A DNA stretch of 20,502 nucleotides from the NCBI GenBank assembly GCA_964628985.1, contig CAZVNJ010000038.1, forward strand, positions 1 through 20,502. The letters are read 5' to 3'. This document shows, in pieces, positions 15,622-20,502 of the stretch. The notes beneath the pieces were generated by a model. The model was not told the DNA's origin. It saw only the letters and a list, made by a program, of their open reading frames with translations, and searched no databases. How positions within the stretch are numbered: the stretch's first letter is position 1; every line of letters starts with the position of its first letter. The translations under genes were made by a program, and so were the position numbers. This stretch comes from SURF-43 sp964628985 (GTDB lineage: Bacteria; Chloroflexota; Dehalococcoidia; UBA2979).

Positions 15622-15631
15622 GGCCGGGAGC

Positions 15632-17272
15632 CTACTCGACCCCGGCGAGGTACGGGTAGTACGGCTGGCCACCCGGCACGATCTGGATTTCGAGGTCCGG
15701 GTGTTGTTCGCCGATCAGGCGGGGAAGGCGTTCGCCGGCGTCCGCGGGGGCGCCCTGGCCCAGGTAGATGGTCGCGAATTCCGCACCATCCCCCACCGCT
15801 ACCTCGAGGCCCGCGAGGAGCGCGTCCTCCAGCGTCCCCGTCGCCGCCACGATGCGGTCGTCGACCAGCGCAATCGCGTCGCCCTCGCGGACGGTCACGC
15901 CGTCCACGGTGGCGGCGTGGACCGAGCGGGAGACTTCGACCGTGCGGACGCCAGCCATCATCTCCGCCATCGCCGCCGCGATCTCCACCGGATCACCCTC
16001 CGCCCGGTATTCGAGCGCGGCTGAGAGGCCGGAGGCAGGAGAGCGACTTGGGACGACGCTGAGGAACCCGTCCGAGGCGGCAGCGGCCTGATGGGCGGCC
16101 ATCAGCATGTCCTTGTCGTTCGGTAGCACGATCGCGTGGTCGCGACCCGCCCGGCGGGCGGACTCGAGGATGTCGCCGGCACTCACCTTCACGCCCGGCT
16201 GGCCGAGCAGGACACGCCCCGCGCCGAGGTCGCGGAACGCCGCGGCGATGCCTCGGCCCTCGACCACCGCGATCAGTCCGATTGCCGGGAGCGTGGCGGG
16301 GTCCTGCCCCTCGTGGTCGAGGTCGTCCATCCAGGCCTCGTGCTGCGCCTGCATGTCCTCGGCCTTGCGGGCCGCGAGCGATCCGTACCGCTCGCCGACC
16401 GCGAAGGCATCATCCGGAGTGGCGACGTGCACGTGTACGCGCAGCATCGATGGGTCACCGACGACGAGGATCGATGACCCACCGGCGGTCTCCAGATCTG
16501 CCTCGATGGTGGCGCGATCGAGGTGAGTGCCGGAGATGACGAACTCCGTGCAGAAGCCGTGGCCCTCGTGCTCAACGGCATCCGTTCGGACGTCGGCGGT
16601 GCCGGTGACGAGCGGCTCGGCGGGGAGCGGGTGGTCGAGCAGTCCGCAGACGATCCCCTGAAGAATGACGGCGATGCCCATCCCGCCAGAGTCCACGACG
16701 CCCGCCTCGCGCAGCCGTGGCAGCAAGTCCGGCGTCCGCTTCACGGAGGCGAACGCCTCGGTGAGCATGATGTAGAGGACGCCCTCGGTGCCCTCGTCGG
16801 AGTCGCAGGCCTCGATGGCGGCGGCACTCGCCTCGCGGATGACGGTGAGGATGGTGCCCTCAACCGGGCTGCTGACCGCTTCGTATGCCGTTGCTGAGGC
16901 GCCTGCCAGCGCCCTGGCGAGCGCGCCGGTGTCGAGTACGGGCAGGGCTGCCGAGGTGTCCGCGAGCCCTCGGATGATCTGGGAGAGGATGACGCCGGAG
17001 TTCCCGCGGGCCCCCATGAGTGCCCCGCGGGCAACCCGCCTGAGATAGTCGCCGGCATGGTGGGGATCCCCGCCGACGATTCCGTCAGCGGCCTCCTTCA
17101 GGGCGGCGCGCCAGGTGAGGAGCATGTTGGTGCCGGTGTCGCCGTCCGGGACGGGGTAGACGTTGATGGCGTTGATGCCATCCCGGTTGAGGGTGAGCCA
17201 GCGTTCGGCGACCTCGAAGGCACGGCGGAGGGATGGGGCATCCACGGCGAGGCTACGGGAGGCATCGGCCAC
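15632..17272 (-). CDS. fakA: DAK2/DhaL-domain fatty acid kinase subunit (FakA/YloV-like)
   Basis: Kinase that phosphorylates FakB-bound fatty acids to acyl phosphates for phospholipid synthesis. With the GTG start at 17272 it has 546 residues, normal for the family. The N-terminal DhaL nucleotide-binding domain shows NVYPVPDGDTGTNM with Mg-binding Asp43 and Asp45, then MGARGNSGVILSQIIRG. The middle and C-terminal DegV-like region ends in VPGGQPYYPYLAGVE, a family hallmark. I prefer GTG 17272 because GAGG lies about 8 nt upstream and the N-terminus then matches the family; a TTG at 17296 is the in-frame alternative. The order fakA-degV-recG beside a divergent rpmB mirrors the rpmB-yloV-recG neighbourhood of Firmicutes, so the block looks ancient. 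Confidence 0.9.
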   Translation of the reverse strand: MADASRSLAVDAPSLRRAFEVAERWLTLNRDGINAINVYPVPDGDTGTNMLLTWRAALKEAADGIVGGDPHHAGDYLRRVARGALMGARGNSGVILSQIIRGLADTSAALPVLDTGALARALAGASATAYEAVSSPVEGTILTVIREASAAAIEACDSDEGTEGVLYIMLTEAFASVKRTPDLLPRLREAGVVDSGGMGIAVILQGIVCGLLDHPLPAEPLVTGTADVRTDAVEHEGHGFCTEFVISGTHLDRATIEADLETAGGSSILVVGDPSMLRVHVHVATPDDAFAVGERYGSLAARKAEDMQAQHEAWMDDLDHEGQDPATLPAIGLIAVVEGRGIAAAFRDLGAGRVLLGQPGVKVSAGDILESARRAGRDHAIVLPNDKDMLMAAHQAAAASDGFLSVVPSRSPASGLSAALEYRAEGDPVEIAAAMAEMMAGVRTVEVSRSVHAATVDGVTVREGDAIALVDDRIVAATGTLEDALLAGLEVAVGDGAEFATIYLGQGAPADAGERLPRLIGEQHPDLEIQIVPGGQPYYPYLAGVE

Positions 17273-17446
17273 GTTCGTCCTCGTACAGGCCCGCAATCCC
17301 CACGCTTACTCTGCGCCAGATTGGCCCGGCCGCCTTTGCCTAGACGCTACCGGGCGGGCGCTGGTACGGTGTCCGGACGGGTTGCGGCCGGCCCCTGGAT
17401 GCCGCCCACCCTTCCCCGAATCCGCGACAGTGTAATGGGAACCGCC

Positions 17447-17680
17447 ATGGCTGCTGGCAAGTGTGAGATCTGCGCGAAGGCCGTCATCTTCGGCCGCCAC
17501 ATCCGCTACAAGCACGGCGGTAACTGGGAGCGCAAGGCGCAGAAGAAGAACCGCACCTTCGCCCCCAACGTCCACTCCAAGCGGATGTTCATCGAGGGCA
17601 AGTGGCAGCGTGTGAATGTCTGCACCGGCTGCCTCCGCACCGAGGCGAAACACCAGCAGGTCGCCGGGGTTGCCTACTAG
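17447..17680 (+). CDS. rpmB: 50S ribosomal protein L28, zinc-ribbon form
   Basis: Large-subunit ribosomal protein, 77 residues. The order MAAGKCEICAKAVIFGRHIR, then NRTFAPNVHSKRMFI and VNVCTGCLRTEAK, is typical L28. Two CxxC pairs (CEIC and CTGC) show the zinc-binding (C+) version rather than the cysteine-free one. I chose the ATG at 17447, which has GGGA 6 nt upstream; an in-frame ATG at 17435 would add MGTA and has no Shine-Dalgarno. It diverges from fakA across 174 bp and ends at a strong hairpin terminator. A TACGGT hexamer at 17365-17370 is a possible -10 box. Confidence 0.96.
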   Translation: MAAGKCEICAKAVIFGRHIRYKHGGNWERKAQKKNRTFAPNVHSKRMFIEGKWQRVNVCTGCLRTEAKHQQVAGVAY

Positions 17681-17703
17681 GCTCCGCATGTCCAGTGGAA
17701 CGA

Positions 17704-17737
17704 GAAGCGCCCCGCTCAGCGGGGCGCTTCTGTTTGT
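17704..17737. terminator. Rho-independent terminator after rpmB (probably bidirectional)
   Basis: A perfect 12-bp stem, GAAGCGCCCCGC (17704-17715) and GCGGGGCGCTTC (17719-17730), with a TCA loop, is followed by TGTTTGTT on the plus strand. It starts 24 bp after the rpmB stop. On the minus strand it follows the dioxygenase stop at 17747 and is followed by TCGTTCC, so it may also end that convergent transcript. Confidence 0.88.
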
Positions 17738-17746
17738 TCGCGCGGA

Positions 17747-18559
17747 TCAGGCGAGTTCGACCGAGCGCTTCGAGTTGCCGAGCCAGAAGCCCTCGATCGC
17801 TGTCTTCGCAGGTGCCTCGCGATCGAGGCTCGCACCGAGGGCGACGAACAGCGGCACGAAGTGGTCCACGGTCGGGTGGGCGTAGGTCGAGGCGGGAGCC
17901 CTGCGCCGGTAGTCGACGAGCGTGTCGATGTCGTTCTTCGCGAGCGCCTCTGCCGCCCACTGGTCGAACTCGACGATGGCGCTCTCCAGGCCGGCGCCGC
18001 CGCTGCGGACGTAGTTGTTGATCGCCGCGAACGAGTGCGTCATGAACCCGCTGCCCATGATCAACACACCTTCGTCACGCAGGGGCGCGAGGCGACGGCC
18101 CACCTCCAGGAGCACCAGCGGGTCCTCGCTCGGCATTGAGATCTGGAGCACGGGGATGTCCGCCTCTGGATACATCGCCAGCAGAGGCACGTAGGCGCCA
18201 TGGTCCAGCCCGCGCTCGGGGTCATCCGCGACCGGGGTGACGTCCGACATCAGTTTGCGGACGCGCTCGGCGAGCCACGGGGCGCCGGGCGCCTCGTACG
18301 TGACCTCGTAGTACTTCCGCGGGAAGCCGGAGAAGTCGTAGAACAGCGGCACGGTCGAGGTGGCGCCAATGGTGAGCGGGTTGGACTCCCAGTGCGCGGA
18401 AACGACGAGAATTGCCTTTGGCCTCGGAAGGCCCGCCGACCAGGCAGCGAGCTCACCGGGCCAGATCGGGTCGTCCATCAGGGGTGGCGCGCCGTGCGTG
18501 AGATAGAGGGCCGGCATGCGGTCCGTCCCGACCCGCGTCGCCTGATCGTTCGTCATCAT
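17747..18559 (-). CDS. DODA-type extradiol aromatic ring-opening dioxygenase (YgiD-like)
   Basis: A 270-residue class III extradiol dioxygenase-fold protein, a relative of 4,5-DOPA dioxygenase, which opens catechol rings using an active-site metal. The metal ligands can be read as His22 (LTHGAPP), His56 (SAHWES) and His233 (AHPTVDHF), with further conserved histidines at 120 (GLDHGAY) and 175 (GFMTHSF). Length and motif order match E. coli YgiD. Two ATGs are adjacent (18559 and 18556), with AAGGA about 9 nt upstream of the first. It converges on rpmB and shares its terminator. The true substrate is uncertain, since many bacterial members have no known physiological catechol. Confidence 0.9.
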   Translation of the reverse strand: MMTNDQATRVGTDRMPALYLTHGAPPLMDDPIWPGELAAWSAGLPRPKAILVVSAHWESNPLTIGATSTVPLFYDFSGFPRKYYEVTYEAPGAPWLAERVRKLMSDVTPVADDPERGLDHGAYVPLLAMYPEADIPVLQISMPSEDPLVLLEVGRRLAPLRDEGVLIMGSGFMTHSFAAINNYVRSGGAGLESAIVEFDQWAAEALAKNDIDTLVDYRRRAPASTYAHPTVDHFVPLFVALGASLDREAPAKTAIEGFWLGNSKRSVELA

Positions 18560-18600
18560 TCACCGTGTCCTTGTGCTGTATCCAGTATCAGTTGAGTGCG

Positions 18601-18687
18601 TGGTCGGTGCCACGCCTGCTGCGCGTGAATCGCGAGGACTCCGCAACGCCCACCGACCATGTTGTTGGCAGCCGGCATGCCGCTGCC
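18601..18687. repeat. Two inverted repeats upstream of the small acidic gene
   Basis: TGGTCGGTG (18601-18609) is perfectly complementary to CACCGACCA (18651-18659), 41 nt apart. Immediately after, 18667-18687 is an imperfect palindrome, GGCAGC-C-GGCATGCC-GCTGCC, with one bulged C. Both lie in the 173-bp gap between the divergent dioxygenase gene and the gene at 18733, and could fold in the leader of the latter or act as operators. No coding sequence is evident in this gap. Confidence 0.4.
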
Positions 18688-18732
18688 TGACAGGATGGCT
18701 GCCCACTCGCCCGTGTGGGAGGGAGGCCATCC

Positions 18733-19008
18733 ATGACCAACCAGTCCATCTCGAACCTCGACCGCGACTCGCAGCCGAAGCGCGGCGAGGTCGGTTTCGA
18801 CCCGATCCTCGAGGAGGAGGACAACCAGGACCTCGGCGGCCTCGCACCTCCACCGGAGGACGAGGCCGCAAGCCTCGGCGAGGCGGAGTCGCTCGGCCAC
18901 ATGGAGGTTGAGGACGAGGACTCCGACGCCGCTGTGGCCGAGTTGCCGGACCTTGAACCGGGCGACTCGGAGATCGAGGCCGCCGCCGAGGCCGACCGCC
19001 CGCTGTGA
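18733..19008 (+). CDS. Small highly acidic hypothetical protein
   Basis: A 91-residue protein that I do not recognise. It has no signal peptide or membrane helix. The first ~20 residues are polar with three basic residues (MTNQSISNLDRDSQPKRGEV). The rest is dominated by Glu, Asp, Ala and Pro (for example DPILEEEDNQDLGGL and MEVEDEDSDAAVAELPDLEP), so it is probably disordered and strongly negative. The start is well supported: GGGAGG lies 6 nt upstream of the ATG. A hairpin terminator begins before its stop codon. Acidic proteins of this kind can act as nucleic-acid mimics, chaperone tails or metal or salt buffers, but nothing here decides between them. Confidence 0.7.
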   Translation: MTNQSISNLDRDSQPKRGEVGFDPILEEEDNQDLGGLAPPPEDEAASLGEAESLGHMEVEDEDSDAAVAELPDLEPGDSEIEAAAEADRPL

Positions 19009-19025
19009 GGGATAGCGGGCGGTCG
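18993..19025. terminator. Hairpin terminator overlapping a stop codon
   Basis: CGACCGCCCGCT (18993-19004) pairs perfectly with AGCGGGCGGTCG (19014-19025) around a 9-nt loop that contains the TGA stop of the acidic protein gene. The yceI stop (19035) is 10 bp away on the opposite strand, so one 12-bp hairpin probably ends both convergent genes. No T-run follows on either strand. Confidence 0.65.
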
Positions 19026-19034
19026 ACGGATCGA

Positions 19035-19568
19035 TCAGGCCGCCGCTGCCAACTCTTCCTTCACCTCGGCGTCGATGGAGAGCTTGATCTTCCGGCCGAC
19101 GAGCACGCCGCCCGCCTCGAGGGCGACGTTCCAGGTGAGTCCGAACTCCTCTCGGTCGATCTCACCGGAGAGCGAGAAGCCGACGTGACGGCCGCCCCCT
19201 GGGCCTTGCACCGGCCCGGTGTACTCGCCCTTCAGTGTCACGGGGCGCGTGACCTCCTTGATGGTGAGGTCGCCCGTCAGTTCGAAGTCGTCGCCCTTCC
19301 GGCGGACCTCGCGGCTGACGAAGGTGAGCGCCGGGTAGCGCTCGACATCGAAGAAGTCCGGGCTCTTCAGGTGGCCGTCGCGGTCCGCGCTGCCGGTGGT
19401 CAGACTGGCCGCCTGGACCGTGGCACGGACGCGCGACGCCTCCGGGCGCTCCTCATTGAGGTGGACTTCGGCGTCGATGTCGGTGAATCGCCCCCGCACG
19501 GTGGCGACCATCATGTGCTTCGCGGAGAAGCCGAGTTCAAGGTGCTGCTTGTCGAGTGACCAGGACAT
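19035..19568 (-). CDS. YceI family lipid-binding-fold protein
   Basis: A 177-residue lipocalin-like YceI protein, a fold that binds isoprenoid-type lipids in known members. It begins directly with the domain (MSWSLDKQHLELGFSAKHMM, VRGRFTDIDAEVHL), continues with DGHLKSPDFFDVERYPALTF and LTGDLTIKEVTRPVTLKGEY, and ends EFGLTWNVALEAGGVLVGRK. There is no signal peptide, so unlike E. coli YceI it is predicted to stay in the cytoplasm. AGAGGA lies 8 nt upstream of the ATG. It diverges from an HxlR-type regulator with palindromes in the gap, which suggests it is that regulator's target. The physiological ligand is unknown. Confidence 0.93.
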   Translation of the reverse strand: MSWSLDKQHLELGFSAKHMMVATVRGRFTDIDAEVHLNEERPEASRVRATVQAASLTTGSADRDGHLKSPDFFDVERYPALTFVSREVRRKGDDFELTGDLTIKEVTRPVTLKGEYTGPVQGPGGGRHVGFSLSGEIDREEFGLTWNVALEAGGVLVGRKIKLSIDAEVKEELAAAA

Positions 19569-19638
19569 AACGATGTTCCTCTCTGCGGACCTGTACGGTG
19601 CACCTCGGATGTGGTTATCCTTGGTGTGTCAGTTCCTG

Positions 19639-19730
19639 TTGGTTCCTGACCAATCATTAGCCATGTCGGGAGTCCTGTGAAGACGGCACGTTGAAGTGCG
19701 TCGGGCACTTCAAGGGAACTGACTGAAGTG
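19639..19730. promoter_or_regulatory. Palindromic operator candidates between yceI and hxlR
   Basis: TTGAAGTGC (19691-19699) and GCACTTCAA (19705-19713) form a perfect 9-bp inverted repeat with a 5-bp spacer. A third half-site, TGAAGTG (19724-19730), lies 32 bp on from the first, about three helical turns. Nearer yceI, TTGGT-TCCTG-ACCAA (19639-19653) is another inverted repeat, and GTTCCTG occurs twice 10 bp apart (19632 and 19642). Perfect dyads beside a winged-helix regulator gene suggest autoregulation and control of yceI. Confidence 0.55.
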
Positions 19731-19738
19731 AGGCCGAG

Positions 19739-20125
19739 ATGGGGATCGAGACCCTGACGGATCCGGCGGCGCAGGCCGCGAATTCTTGCCTGGTGCGCGA
19801 GGTGCTGGACCGGGTAGGGGACAAGTGGTCCGTGCACGTCATCCACCTGCTGGGCAGCGGGACCATGCGGTTCAGCGAGCTGCGCCGCAGCATCGACGGC
19901 ATCAGTCAGCGCATGCTGACGGTGACCCTGCGAGGACTGGAGCGCGATGGCCTCGTGACGCGGACGGTCTACCCCGTGGTGCCGCCGCGCGTGGACTACT
20001 CACTCACCCCGCTCGGGGAGACGTTGCTGGAGACGATCTGTGGGCTCGTGGAGTGGGCCACTGCGCATACCGGCGATGTTGATTCCGCGCGGGCTCGCTA
20101 CGACGCTGGCGCGCCGGTCGCCTGA
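19739..20125 (+). CDS. HxlR family winged-helix transcriptional regulator
   Basis: A 128-residue DNA-binding regulator of the HxlR/MarR-like group. The family pattern is clear: SCLVREVLDRVGDKWSVHVI (16-35), GTMRFSELRRSIDGISQRML (41-60), TLRGLERDGLVTRTVYPVVP, and RVDYSLTPLGETLL. Cys17 sits at the conserved N-terminal position that is redox- or electrophile-reactive in YodB and HypR; a second cysteine (101) near the C-terminus could pair across the dimer. GAGG lies 5 nt upstream of the ATG. It diverges from yceI and is followed 19 bp later by an mgtC-like gene on the same strand. Binding to the palindromes in the upstream gap is inferred. Confidence 0.92.
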   Translation: MGIETLTDPAAQAANSCLVREVLDRVGDKWSVHVIHLLGSGTMRFSELRRSIDGISQRMLTVTLRGLERDGLVTRTVYPVVPPRVDYSLTPLGETLLETICGLVEWATAHTGDVDSARARYDAGAPVA

Positions 20126-20144
20126 CGGTAGGGCGGGAGGCAGC

Positions 20145-20502
20145 GTGGACATCTCCGGTGAGTGGACCATGGTGGCGCACATGGCCGTGGCGGCCCTACT
20201 GGGCGCCCTCATCGGGATCGAGCGGGAGTACCGAGGCTACCCGGCCGGTGTGCGCACGCTGGCCCTCGTCTGCCTTGGGTCGGCGCTCTTTACGGAGATG
20301 TCATGGACGTTTGGGCCCGAGGCGGACGCGTCACGCGTGGCGGCGGGGATCGTGGCGGGGATCGGGTTCCTGGGCGCAGGCGTGATCGTGCGTGAAGGAT
20401 TCACCGTGAAGGGGATCACGACCGCGGCGACGATCTGGACCGCAGCCGCAATCGGCATCGCCGTGGCCCAGGATTACTTCATCGTCGCCACGTTCGTCGC
20501 AC
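20145..20502 (+). CDS. MgtC/SapB family membrane protein (partial, C-terminus off the right edge)
   Basis: The first 119 codons of an MgtC-family inner-membrane protein, a family tied to magnesium limitation and ATPase modulation. I translated from GTG at 20145, which has GGGAGG 4 nt upstream. The signature runs ALLGALIGIEREYRGYPAGV, RTLALVCLGSALFTEMSW, SRVAAGIVAGIGFLGAGVIV, TVKGITTAATIWTAAAIG, with four hydrophobic helices visible. An ATG eight codons later is an alternative start. It lies 19 bp after hxlR and is probably cotranscribed with it. The C-terminal cytoplasmic domain, if any, is outside the window. Confidence 0.9.
   Translation, partial: MDISGEWTMVAHMAVAALLGALIGIEREYRGYPAGVRTLALVCLGSALFTEMSWTFGPEADASRVAAGIVAGIGFLGAGVIVREGFTVKGITTAATIWTAAAIGIAVAQDYFIVATFVA

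Overview
The window is dense, GC-rich bacterial chromosome (about two thirds G+C by eye) with 18 protein-coding genes, two of them cut by the window edges. I see no rRNA, tRNA, CRISPR array, insertion sequence or phage gene. The gene content (RecG with an N-terminal extension, a fakA-degV-recG block divergent from rpmB, a zinc-ribbon L28, an Rpf-like transglycosylase, an exosortase) fits a high-GC Gram-positive-like or Chloroflexota-type bacterium. I lean to Chloroflexota, but this is inference from gene content and no marker gene proves it.

Left part (1-5070). An O6-methylguanine methyltransferase (ogt, partial) diverges from an Ada-AlkA fusion. A mirrored pair of near-identical 17-bp elements lies between them and looks like a shared operator for alkylation-damage repair. 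trpS converges on ada-alkA. Next is a two-gene cassette: a 77-residue exported peptide with a C-terminal VPETP / membrane segment / Arg-cluster tail, followed 10 bp later by an exosortase with an intact Cys/Arg/His triad and an extra C-terminal extracytoplasmic domain. This looks like a dedicated enzyme-substrate pair, and the predicted processed product is only about 13-17 residues long.

Middle part (5100-12145). argS is followed 4 bp downstream by a small conserved protein, and the argS leader can form mutually exclusive hairpins. Divergent from argS are two tandem paralogous small membrane proteins with an identical layout and a conserved extreme C-terminus. A Baeyer-Villiger-type flavin monooxygenase, a D-2-hydroxyacid dehydrogenase and a secreted Rpf-like transglycosylase follow, all on the minus strand.

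Right part (12146-20502). fakA, degV (fakB-like) and recG form a minus-strand operon: a fatty-acid kinase and its lipid carrier next to a replication-fork helicase. rpmB is divergent from it and ends in a strong hairpin terminator shared with a convergent DODA-type dioxygenase gene. After a small acidic protein come yceI and a divergent HxlR-type regulator with palindromic operator candidates between them, then the start of an MgtC-family membrane protein that is probably cotranscribed with hxlR.

The most novel items are the exosortase/mini-peptide cassette, the tandem small membrane proteins and the mirrored operator between ogt and ada-alkA.
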